Of a stretch of 64,000 nucleotides of DNA, positions 34,704-42,539 are shown piece by piece. The translations under genes were made by a program, and so were the position numbers. Under the pieces are notes generated by a model. It made no database searches. It was not told where the DNA came from and saw nothing but the letters and a program-made list of their open reading frames with translations. Positions within the stretch are counted from its first letter, which is position 1, and each line of letters opens with the position of its first letter. The stretch spans positions 2,418,001 through 2,482,000 of the forward strand of contig NZ_CP048834.1 of the NCBI RefSeq assembly GCF_012971745.1, given 5' to 3'. This DNA comes from Starkeya sp. ORNL1 (GTDB taxonomy: Bacteria > Pseudomonadota > Alphaproteobacteria > Rhizobiales > Xanthobacteraceae).

Positions 34704-35719
34704 CCAGGCAGCGGAGTTCCCTCGCGCCCGACGAGAAGCGGCTGCTCTGCTTCCACGCAGACCCGCGGAACCCGCCGCCGGAGACGCTCGACTGGCCGGA
34801 GCCGATGTTCGAGCGCATCCTCGATGCTGCGCAGGATCATGGCGTGCTCGCCATCGTCTGGCGAAAGCTGCGCGGCCCGTCCCGGGCGGCCGCGTCGAGC
34901 GAGGGCTTCAGGAAGCGGCTGGCACGCATCGAGGAGGAGCATACGCTCGGCGTCGGCCAATCCATGCTGCTCCGGCACCATGCCGCCCGCATCTCGAAAT
35001 TGCTGCGCGAACAGGGCATTCCGGCCGAGATCGTGAAGGGGCCGGTGTTCGCCGATCACCTCTACGAGCACCCGTCGGACCGGCCTTTCACCGACATCGA
35101 CATACTCGCCGACGTGAATGATCTCCTGCGCATCGGCGGCGTGGTGGAAGCCTGCGGCTTCGAGCGCGACGCCAAGGCCTGGGACAATTCGGAGCGGTAC
35201 CAGGAGTATAAATGGTACCTGCGCGGCAACGACTCCATCATGGTCGAAGTGCAGGGCAACATGGTGCATTACCCTGCCCTGCGGCGCCGGCTGTCCTTCG
35301 GCTATGCCGAGTTGAAGGCGGCCAGCCCGGGCGATGAGCAATCCGCGGTCGCGATGCTGCTGATCGCGGTGGTGCATGCGCTGGGCGGGCACAAATTCCA
35401 CCGGCTGCTGTTCGCCGTGGATATCGCCCAGGCGGCGCGCCGGATCAGCGATCCCAGGGAAATGGTCCGCGCGGCCGAAAGGCTCGGCGCCGCGCTCGAG
35501 GTCCGCACCGCGCTCAGCGTGACCTCCCGGCTGTTCCAAGATGCCGGGATCGAGGCGCTCGCCCATCATTTCCCCGAGGGCCCGAGGGCGAGGCTGGGCC
35601 AGCGGCTGATGAACGAAGATTCCGTGCTGGATGCCATGCCGAAGACCAGCCGGGCCTCCCATCTGCGCCGCCACGGCTTCCGCTGGCTGCAGATGCTGGG
35701 GCCCGGCGCGCAGTCCTAG
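34700..35719 (+). CDS. nucleotidyltransferase-like protein (NTP_transf_5 type)
   Basis: A 339-residue protein of the family often found with PqqD-like and HPr-kinase-like genes in RiPP loci. The nucleotidyltransferase core is near 105-150: GIPAEIVKGPVFADHLY, then RPFTDIDILAD, with the metal ligands Asp132 and Asp134. The C-terminal half is helical. Its substrate and its role in peptide maturation are unknown; modification of the peptide with a nucleotide or sugar-nucleotide, or regulation, are open. It ends 28 bp before the converging kinase gene. Confidence 0.75.
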   Translation: MTRQRSSLAPDEKRLLCFHADPRNPPPETLDWPEPMFERILDAAQDHGVLAIVWRKLRGPSRAAASSEGFRKRLARIEEEHTLGVGQSMLLRHHAARISKLLREQGIPAEIVKGPVFADHLYEHPSDRPFTDIDILADVNDLLRIGGVVEACGFERDAKAWDNSERYQEYKWYLRGNDSIMVEVQGNMVHYPALRRRLSFGYAELKAASPGDEQSAVAMLLIAVVHALGGHKFHRLLFAVDIAQAARRISDPREMVRAAERLGAALEVRTALSVTSRLFQDAGIEALAHHFPEGPRARLGQRLMNEDSVLDAMPKTSRASHLRRHGFRWLQMLGPGAQS

Positions 35720-35747
35720 GACCGCTTTCGTTCGGACGGACCGGGCG

Positions 35748-36752
35748 TCAGTCGATTGAACCCGACACCGCCGCGAGGATCCGCGCGGGCACATTCTCCT
35801 GGTCCGCGCCGATGCGCAGCTCGAACACCGGCGAGGAGGCGATCAGCCGCGCCAGCTGGGTCCAGCGCCTCGCCTGGTGCTCCAGCACGCCGGTCCGGCT
35901 GCCCCGCACATTGTCGGCCGCCAGCGCCGCCAGCGCCTCGGCCTTGTTCAGGCGGGCGACGCCGCCCGGCTGGTCGGTGCGCGAGAGCATGAACACCCCG
36001 ACCACGGCGCGCGGGCGCGCATCCTCGATCCGGACGAGCGTGGCCAGCGTGTGGAGCGGCACTTCCTGCTCGTTCTCGCTGTCCCATTGCCCGGTGAGCG
36101 AAGGGGCCAGCCACGGCAGCATGCGCGCGGTGTTGGCATGCACCTTGAGATAGCGCGGTATGCCCCACGCCGACATGCCCGCCTCGGTGGGCGCCAGCAC
36201 CATGGCATCATCCGAGCAGAGGCCGAAGCCGGCACGGGCGAGGTTCAGTGCCGTGGTGGTCTTGCCGGTGCCGCTCGCCGCATAGAGCAGCACGAGATCA
36301 TCGGTGCCCGGCAGCGTGAGCCCCGCGGCATGCACGCTGGCCTGGCCGAACGAATCGATCGCGGCCTCAAGCGCCAGCATGCCGGCGGTCCCGGCGGCCC
36401 GGATCTCCGCGCCATCCAGCGTCGTGAGGTCGGCCACGCGGCCGGAGGGCTGGATGTGCAGCGAGACATCGTCGGCAAGCAGGAGCAGATCGTCCTCGCC
36501 CTTGAACAGCGTGTAATCGCCATCGTCGAGCACCGGGCCCGCATAGACGAGCTGGTCGGCGGAGCGGGCGGCATGGAGTGGGCCGCGGCTCACGCGGATG
36601 CGGAAGTCCGGCGTTCCCTGCTGCCGGGCGCGCAGCGCCCCGACGAAGGCCTCCAGATGCCCGATCGCGGCCTCGCTGTCGGCCTCGATCTGCAGCACAT
36701 GGCCGCCCAGCACATATTGGCGAATCACCTGTTCCATCTGCACCGCGGTCAC
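35748..36752 (-). CDS. HPr-kinase-like protein of the RiPP locus
   Basis: A 334-residue P-loop protein. Walker A is ASGTGKTT (159-166), followed by LCSDDAMVL (Asp181-Asp182), as in HprK/PEP-carboxykinase-like kinases. Members in lasso loci such as paeninodin phosphorylate the precursor on Ser. The invariant core here has a single Ser (S5 of GANFSG) that could be a target. The start overlaps the B2 stop by ATGA, making it the last gene of the minus-strand maturase operon. Confidence 0.8.
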   Translation of the reverse strand: MTAVQMEQVIRQYVLGGHVLQIEADSEAAIGHLEAFVGALRARQQGTPDFRIRVSRGPLHAARSADQLVYAGPVLDDGDYTLFKGEDDLLLLADDVSLHIQPSGRVADLTTLDGAEIRAAGTAGMLALEAAIDSFGQASVHAAGLTLPGTDDLVLLYAASGTGKTTTALNLARAGFGLCSDDAMVLAPTEAGMSAWGIPRYLKVHANTARMLPWLAPSLTGQWDSENEQEVPLHTLATLVRIEDARPRAVVGVFMLSRTDQPGGVARLNKAEALAALAADNVRGSRTGVLEHQARRWTQLARLIASSPVFELRIGADQENVPARILAAVSGSID

Positions 36753-37159
36753 ACGCGATGGACGTGGATGGTCACCATGTCCGGATCCTTGTCACTCAGC
36801 ACCGGCACATTGTCGATGCATACCCAGCAATGCGCGGCGAGCGCCGGAGCGTTCAGCGAATCGGGCTTGATGCCGAACCGCAGCTCGGGCTTCAGCCCGG
36901 CCTGCGCCATGTAGCCGAAGGCCAGCAGGCCCTGCCGCAGGCACTTGCGGTCGCGCATCAGGATGGGATTGCGCGTCGCCTTGCGCACCGCCCGGCTGAT
37001 ATAGTGCGCCGGCAGGCCGCTATAGAGCCGGTTCGGCCGGCTCGGAACCACCGCCAGCACATCCTCGAACGACTTGCCGGCGAGCTGGAACGGCAGGAGC
37101 CGCGCCGCGAGCCAGAGCTCGGCGCGAAACCTCACCCTTGTGGCCAGCGACAGCGGCAT
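36749..37159 (-). CDS. lasso-peptide B2-type leader protease
   Basis: A 136-residue transglutaminase-fold cysteine protease. The catalytic Cys73 is in MRDRKCLRQGLLAFGYMAQAG, His110 in ALAAHCWVCIDN and the likely Asp is Asp116, the normal B2 order and spacing (C-LxxGLxxxxxL; AHxWV). It should cut precursor leaders after the conserved Thr-x, here after VTA, freeing Gly-1. It is 8 bp after the PqqD-like gene, a split B1/B2 pair as in many proteobacterial lasso loci. Confidence 0.85.
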   Translation of the reverse strand: MPLSLATRVRFRAELWLAARLLPFQLAGKSFEDVLAVVPSRPNRLYSGLPAHYISRAVRKATRNPILMRDRKCLRQGLLAFGYMAQAGLKPELRFGIKPDSLNAPALAAHCWVCIDNVPVLSDKDPDMVTIHVHRV

Positions 37160-37167
37160 GGTCCTGC

Positions 37168-37458
37168 TCAGTTGACCCGCCGGATGATCTGCTCGTCCAG
37201 CAGCTGGCTCGCCAGCCCGCCGAAATCATCCGAGAGCGTCGCCGAATCGGCTTCGAACTCGACGCCGAGCAGTTCGATCACCTCCGAGAAGGTGCGCTGC
37301 CCGTCGAGCTTCGACAGGAACGCCTCGGTCGTCTCGTTGCAAGTGTAGAGCTGGCCGGTGTCGGTGAGCAGCACCACCGCCCCATCGCCGACCGACTGCA
37401 TGGAAGCGTGGTCCCGGAGCGTGAACACGGCGGACGAATCAATAGCTGGCATGAGCAT
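37168..37458 (-). CDS. PqqD-like RiPP recognition element (lasso B1-type)
   Basis: A 96-residue PqqD-fold protein: strands in VGDGAVVLLTDTGQLYTCNETTEAFL, then helices (FSEVIELLGVEFEADSATLSDDFGGLASQLLDEQIIRRV). Such proteins bind the YxxP motif of leader peptides and bring them to the B2 protease. ATG 37458 has GGAG 5 nt upstream; ATG 37452 and TTG 37461 are alternatives. It follows precursor I in the same operon. Confidence 0.82.
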   Translation of the reverse strand: MLMPAIDSSAVFTLRDHASMQSVGDGAVVLLTDTGQLYTCNETTEAFLSKLDGQRTFSEVIELLGVEFEADSATLSDDFGGLASQLLDEQIIRRVN

Positions 37459-37562
37459 CAAGTCTCCGCTGCCATCGGCTCCCTCGGGGGCCGCAGGCGG
37501 CGCAATGGATGAACCGGCCCGACAAGTCGAGCCGATTCACCAACATGAACTGTAGGCGCGGC

Positions 37563-37664
37563 TTAGTCGATCTTGCCCTTCTTGCCGGAGAAATTGGCTC
37601 CGGCCGTAACAATCGACAAGATCTGAGCCCTGATCAGCTTCGGCGTCTCATAAGTCTTCCGCAT
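37563..37664 (-). CDS. RiPP precursor peptide I, heading the maturase operon
   Basis: 33 residues: leader MRKTYETPKLIRAQILSI with Y5, P8 and L10 but Ala for G13-14, the invariant VTAGANFSGKK, tail GKID. GGGGGA precedes it; a second ATG two codons upstream (37670) is closer to that site. It lies 105 bp before the PqqD-like gene and reads into it. Its leader is the most diverged of the nine, yet its core block is unchanged. Confidence 0.85.
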   Translation of the reverse strand: MRKTYETPKLIRAQILSIVTAGANFSGKKGKID

Positions 37665-37869
37665 AATCATTCCCCCAAATGGTTAGCCAGATGAGGATCA
37701 ATTCATTGAAGGCGCTCCGTCAACCGTACCTGAGTAGTCACCCCCATCTTCCGGGAGGGGTGTTGCACGGGCGCCGCGCGGCTATCAACTTGCTGCACCG
37801 CGGCATTTGGCTCGCGAAGGGAATTGCGATGCGGCTGCCTCGACGCATTGCCCCAGCGATATGATCTAA

Positions 37870-38351
37870 AGACCGGCCGGTATCTCCAGCCCGCACCACT
37901 GACGTCAAGTTGCAGGCGCCTGCCAGCGATAAGGTCCGCCGCGCCGGCGTCCTCGACCATGTACATCGGGTTCACGTAGCGCATGTCGATGACTGCAGCG
38001 CCGATCTCAATCCGGCTGGCCTTCGCACCAACCGCCGCGAGCAGCAGAAAGGGCGAGGCGAGCTAGTGCGCGAAATGGTGGACACGGAAATACGCCCCGT
38101 CCGCCCTCAGCTCTTAGGCGGCGACGGCAAGTTCGATGGACTGCAGCAGCGTGGCGGTGGCCGAGCGGGTCTGCGAATGGGTGGAGGGCGACCAATGGCC
38201 GAAGGAGAGGAAACCGATCTTCTTCGAGTGGGCACCGGGGAATTGCGTGACGGGCATGGGTTCTGGTGCCCCGTCAGTTGATCGCCGGCGTGCGATTTGT
38301 GATGCCTCGCGATCCGCAATTTTGCAGAACCGATGACGCATCAATGCAGTG
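37870..38351 (-). pseudogene. decayed partial copy of the LLM flavin oxidoreductase gene
   Basis: Aligns with 30301-30743, that is, the 5' part of the intact gene at 29595-30647 and about 95 bp upstream of it. Readable pieces are KKIGFLSFGHWSPS, LLQSIELAVAA-stop and RYVNPMYMVEDAGAADLIAG. At least two nonsense changes (AA-stop-E, FAH-stop-L) and a deletion before GWRY are present, and the remaining two thirds are gone. Same strand as the intact copy. Confidence 0.85.
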
Positions 38352-38462
38352 GCCCTTCGCGTGGTTGGTTGGAGGTTTCCGGTTCTGACTGCCCCTAGAT
38401 GCGCTCAACCCGACGATCCCACCAAGTGCTTGCCGGCTCAATTGAGACCACAACGGAAGCGA

Positions 38463-39194
38463 TCAGGCTGGCGGACCCTGAAGGGCAGCGAAGTGAAATC
38501 CCATCTTTTCGTCGTCCGAGAAGAATTGCGATACGCCGTCCAGCCTAATCGATGACAGGAGTTTATTGTCCAGGCAATCGGCTAGATGTAAGTGTTGCTC
38601 ATCGTCCGGCCGCGAAAACCGTGAGTGCTGCCACCAGGTACTGGGAAAGTAGAATTTTGCCATTAATAAACCGAAGCTCTTGGGCGAAAGCTTGCGGGCA
38701 GATGGCCAACGGTCTTCGCCTGACATGCCAATATGGAAGTGGGCGCCCGGATGCTGAACATTCCGATATTGTGACCCGCTGTACTCGAAACGAACCCGCG
38801 GAATGAAGATTTTCGAGGGGATTTCGGTGAGGAGTTCGGAAAATTCCTCATCGCTCAGAAGTCCTTCGTCACGTTCCTTTTCGAGATCTCGATAGAATTC
38901 GATCGCTTCTGGGGAGCCGCTTAACCTCGGGTTTGGATAGTAGGCTAGTGCATATTCGGACGGGCTCATGTGGGAGAACTGGAAGTAGGAAAAGTCGGTA
39001 AGCAGAAGATTATAGTGAGATAGCGAAAGTCCGCGGTCATAGACTGCGGTATAATCCTTGGTGGTGAGATTAAGCTTATTGAATTCCATCGACCGAGGCA
39101 ATGAAATCTCATAGACGGTCGAGCGCCATAAATCTTGCTCAACGAAGAAGTTTATCGCGGATCGAATGCTGGCGTTGAACTCGCCGATTTCCAT
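38463..39194 (-). CDS. DUF2290-like protein, helicase partner
   Basis: A 243-residue protein resembling DUF2290. Recognisable pieces are the start (FNASIRSAINFFVEQDLW), FSYFQFSHMSPSEYALAYYPNPRL, IPRVRFEYSGSQYRNVQHPGAHFHIG and the C-terminal FGLLMAKFYFPSTWW. Two His pairs (HFH, QHLHL) might bind metal. Function unknown. Its ATG abuts the stop of the upstream helicase gene with no gap, so the two proteins are made together. Base composition is visibly lower in GC than the flanks, suggesting transfer. Confidence 0.7.
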   Translation of the reverse strand: MEIGEFNASIRSAINFFVEQDLWRSTVYEISLPRSMEFNKLNLTTKDYTAVYDRGLSLSHYNLLLTDFSYFQFSHMSPSEYALAYYPNPRLSGSPEAIEFYRDLEKERDEGLLSDEEFSELLTEIPSKIFIPRVRFEYSGSQYRNVQHPGAHFHIGMSGEDRWPSARKLSPKSFGLLMAKFYFPSTWWQHSRFSRPDDEQHLHLADCLDNKLLSSIRLDGVSQFFSDDEKMGFHFAALQGPPA

Positions 39195-41288
39195 TCACTC
39201 TTCCTCGATTAATCGGGCCATGTCCTCGTCCGACAGCTTTAGTTCTTGTTTCATGCGCTCCACTCGGCGCTTTGCTTCGATGATGCGGGCATGCTTTTCT
39301 TCGAGGCCGCGTTGGATGGTATTAAGACTCGTCATGTCCGGCATGGTGAAATGAATCCTCGGACTCCGGGCGAGCGCCGTGGCTACCTCTTGGGCAAGAT
39401 TCGAGAACGTCTTGCTGCGATAACCGAAAATCCGAAGCCACCCTTTGGTGCGGGTGAACGCGACAAATAGCTTGTTGCGGCCGGTTCTGGTCTCGAGAAC
39501 CGCGGCGTCTGCGCCCAGCACAATGACTACCGCCGCCTCGTTTCCCTTTGCCCGGTAGACCGTGCTCAAGGTGACTTTGCCCTCAATTCGAAAAGCTGGC
39601 TCGCTGTAGGGGTCATTTATAATGTTGTTGCAGGATATTTCCGCTTCGATCAGGGATTTGGAAAGCTTCGCGAAATATGTCCTGGCTGATTTGTCGTCTA
39701 GGCACACAATGAGAATGTCGTCCGCCTTCAGGCCTTTACCGACGAAGGAACGGACTTCCGCCGCAGCAAGAGCGACCTCTTCGTCGATGTCATCCGCGGC
39801 GACAATTTCCACCAGCTTCACGTCATGAGGGGTTTCCAGTGTACTCGGGCTGTTTATAGTCGGCCTTTCGACGGTACATTCGCTGCCGACGGTGAAGTCG
39901 CCGTCCACAACGTCGTAGCCTACATCTTCCCAGTGCTTGGCATTTTCGAGCATCTGAACCGTCTTCCGATAGACGCCGAAGCCTATCGCATGGGCCAGCA
40001 CTAGAACGTCCCTTTGATTGCGATAAGCGCGCTGAAGGACAAAGTCATTCGTGTCAGTGCCTGCCGGGAGGCTCCGGGTGAGCGAGATTCTTGGTTGTCC
40101 GTCGCGATCGCTGCCAAAAAGCTGGTCTGGTTCGCGTACTTTAACGTCAAACACGTTCTGAAGCTCGTCGTAGGCCCAGATGATCTGCTTTTCATCTCGC
40201 CCTCCTTTCGCAAGGAAAAAGCACATCTGATAAAAGCTATCCGGGAAGTCCTGGCCTTCATCAACCAGTATGACATCATAGTAAGGGGTGAGGGCGCCAG
40301 CTTTGACAAGTTCGCGGCATACTGTCCCGAATGGGTCTGCCACACCGCGAACATCGCTGAAAGTCCGTGGCGCCAAACCCTCACGAATGCTTGCGTCGCG
40401 ATAAACGCCCGGCACGTTTGCGCGGCCCCATCCGTGCCGCACATGTACGTTCTCCCAATTCGGATCGACCTCCGCGAAATGGCGATGAAAACGCGTTATC
40501 AAGCGTTCGATGATGTCGCGTAGGCTACGGGTGTAATAGGTGATGAGTATCTTGGCATCGGGATTTTCAATGTGGGCTAATGCCGCCTTCATGGCCAGGA
40601 TTACCGTCTTGCCTGTCCCGGCAAGACCTCTGATCCGCTGGGGACCACGAATGGCAGTCAGCGCGACTGATCGTTGCGTCGCATCGAAATTGTAGATTAC
40701 GGCTTCGAGGTCGTGAAACGCGCGTGCCACCGGATGGAGTTCATCGTCATCCTCAATTTCCGACAACTGCCCGAGCGCTTTGGAGCCTTCGATGATGGCC
40801 TGCACCTCTGCGTGCTGCTCGGCAGTTAGGGGGCCACTTTCTTCCTTAAGAAGGCGAACGAGTTCGCCCTCGTTATGAACAAGTTCCACCTCATCTTCGC
40901 TCAGATCGTCCTCGCTCAGGTTGGGAGCATAGACCACCGGAACGACGTCGAAGATGAGACGTCGGCGCTTTTTCAGCTGAAGGCTCTTGCCCATCAGCGA
41001 TTCAGTTGACGCGGCTGCTTGTAAAATACTTAGAGCGTCTCGGCGCACGTCCTTGGCATTGTCGGAGAGCGAAATTTTGACCAGCTTGACGCCATGAACA
41101 TTGCTAAAAATCGTTAGATCGGCGCTGTGTGTGCGGCCATCGTAATCTTTGACCTTAGGCCATCCCGCATAGAGAATGATCTGGTCGTCGACCGAATAAA
41201 CCTCACCATCGCGGATTTTCTTGATTACTTGCGCCGCGATGCTGCTGGTCGGTTGTCGGCTGACGGTTGGAATGTAGGATATGGCCAT
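39195..41288 (-). CDS. superfamily 1 (UvrD-like) helicase
   Basis: A 697-residue helicase. Walker A is GLAGTGKT (221-228), motif II VDEGQDF, motif IV/V region AYRNQRDVLVLAHAIGFG and TVYRAKGNEAAVVIV, motif VI KLFVAFTRTKGWLRIFG. The first 80 residues (ILYAGWPKVKDYDGRTHSAD and VKLVKIS) recall a NERD-like nuclease fold but lack the E-x-K pair, so that part is probably inactive. The C-terminus is coiled-coil-like, rich in charged residues. Coupled with a DUF2290 gene, it forms a compact two-gene module of the sort seen in defence islands. Confidence 0.82.
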   Translation of the reverse strand: MAISYIPTVSRQPTSSIAAQVIKKIRDGEVYSVDDQIILYAGWPKVKDYDGRTHSADLTIFSNVHGVKLVKISLSDNAKDVRRDALSILQAAASTESLMGKSLQLKKRRRLIFDVVPVVYAPNLSEDDLSEDEVELVHNEGELVRLLKEESGPLTAEQHAEVQAIIEGSKALGQLSEIEDDDELHPVARAFHDLEAVIYNFDATQRSVALTAIRGPQRIRGLAGTGKTVILAMKAALAHIENPDAKILITYYTRSLRDIIERLITRFHRHFAEVDPNWENVHVRHGWGRANVPGVYRDASIREGLAPRTFSDVRGVADPFGTVCRELVKAGALTPYYDVILVDEGQDFPDSFYQMCFFLAKGGRDEKQIIWAYDELQNVFDVKVREPDQLFGSDRDGQPRISLTRSLPAGTDTNDFVLQRAYRNQRDVLVLAHAIGFGVYRKTVQMLENAKHWEDVGYDVVDGDFTVGSECTVERPTINSPSTLETPHDVKLVEIVAADDIDEEVALAAAEVRSFVGKGLKADDILIVCLDDKSARTYFAKLSKSLIEAEISCNNIINDPYSEPAFRIEGKVTLSTVYRAKGNEAAVVIVLGADAAVLETRTGRNKLFVAFTRTKGWLRIFGYRSKTFSNLAQEVATALARSPRIHFTMPDMTSLNTIQRGLEEKHARIIEAKRRVERMKQELKLSDEDMARLIEEE

Positions 41289-41783
41289 TAAGCGCTCTCA
41301 TGCGAAGGTCCGCGAAGGTATGAGTATGAGCTGACGGTCGCAAGCCCTCGTTGAGGGCCGTGTGTTCACTCGATATGTGTCCTTTCGGTCACGTCAGCAA
41401 CCCGCTTTCAAATTGTCAGGATTGCATTCTAACGGCCAGCATGACGTGCGAAGCCGAATGTCCGCTGACGACCCGATGTCTGTCCTTGGTGCTGACGCGA
41501 AGGTCGGCTCTTGGCGGCGCAGTGCGGACGGTGTTGATCAGGTCCTGCTGTGACAGGCGCTTCATTGCATGCCCGCAAGGCCTGGGGGCTCGATGATTGA
41601 GGACCCAGCCACCTCGGCGGGGGCAAGCCCCTGCCGAGGTAGGTCACTCGACCGTCACGGCCCGAGCATTTGGAGGGCCGTCTGGGAGTCGCCTCGTTGA
41701 GCGCAACTCGTCGATCAAAGTCTAGCTTATTGCAGCGAACAATGTCCAATGGGCGGTTGCCATAGTGGAGGTTCAGAATCCCA
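41289..41783. other. intergenic region with hairpin
   Basis: About 495 bp without a convincing gene between divergent helicase and DUF6602-like genes. It contains one strong inverted repeat, ACCTCGGCGGGGGC (41611-41624) and GCCCCTGCCGAGGT (41627-41640), with one mismatch and a 2-nt loop. Short open frames here show no ribosome site or family resemblance. Confidence 0.5.
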
Positions 41784-42539
41784 ATGCCGCTGCCTCGCTC
41801 CCCGTATCTAAACGCACGATTCGCCGCGGCAATTGAACACTTCGGCGCCGATCTAAAATCCTCTGCGGGCATCACCCATTCGGTCGTCAAAGGTAGTGAG
41901 CGGGAACAGAGCCTGACAAAGTTTATGCGGGAGCGCCTCCCCGACCGGTTCGGGGTCACCACGGGCGAAGTCGTCGATCTGAACGGTGAGACGGCGCCGC
42001 AACTTGATATTCTTATTTACGACCGATACGCCGACTTTCCTTTTAACAGTGGGAATCAGTCCATCCTCGCGGCAGAGGCACTCTTGGCCAGCGTGGAGAT
42101 CAAATCCAAGCTGACGTCGTCTGAACTCAGAAAATGCGCGGGCGCGGCCCGAAAGCTTCGGCAACTGAGGCCATACAATCGCGAATTGGGCGCCCGCGAT
42201 GTAGGAAAGTTTGACGATGGCAAGAAGCGGGCGCGGTATATGCACTGTGTCTTTGCGTTCGACACTGATTTGACTGCCCCGAGATGGCCCCAGAACGAGG
42301 TCAAGCGGTTCGACAATGAAGTCGGCTCTGAGCATCTGATCGACGCCTTGTATATCTTAGGACGCGGTGTTGTGAACTTCAACTACCGAAAGGCGCGCTC
42401 CGAGGATGATAGCGGGGGTGCCATCACCAGCTTCTACTTTACCGTCCTAAATTTCGTATTACGCGAAGCGGATCGTCGCCAACCGACACCCTACGATCGG
42501 TACGTGACCCACAACGTGAGGAGCTGGAGAGATATCTAG
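41784..42539 (+). CDS. DUF6602-like protein with PD-(D/E)XK nuclease motif
   Basis: A 251-residue protein. After a helical start with GSEREQSL it shows GEVVDLNGETAPQLDILIYD and SVEIKSKL: Asp75 followed 30 residues later by Glu105-Ile-Lys107, the D...ExK layout of restriction-like nucleases. Later segments (ARYMHCVFAFDTD, GVVNFNYRK) fit DUF6602 proteins as I remember them. It is alone, at lower GC than the oxidase genes, and next to the helicase module. A DNA-degrading defence role is inferred, not shown. Confidence 0.62.
   Translation: MPLPRSPYLNARFAAAIEHFGADLKSSAGITHSVVKGSEREQSLTKFMRERLPDRFGVTTGEVVDLNGETAPQLDILIYDRYADFPFNSGNQSILAAEALLASVEIKSKLTSSELRKCAGAARKLRQLRPYNRELGARDVGKFDDGKKRARYMHCVFAFDTDLTAPRWPQNEVKRFDNEVGSEHLIDALYILGRGVVNFNYRKARSEDDSGGAITSFYFTVLNFVLREADRRQPTPYDRYVTHNVRSWRDI

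Noticed and set aside
41429..41962. 177-codon minus-strand ORF
   Set aside because: It overlaps the start of the DUF6602-like gene and a palindrome, without ribosome site or family similarity.
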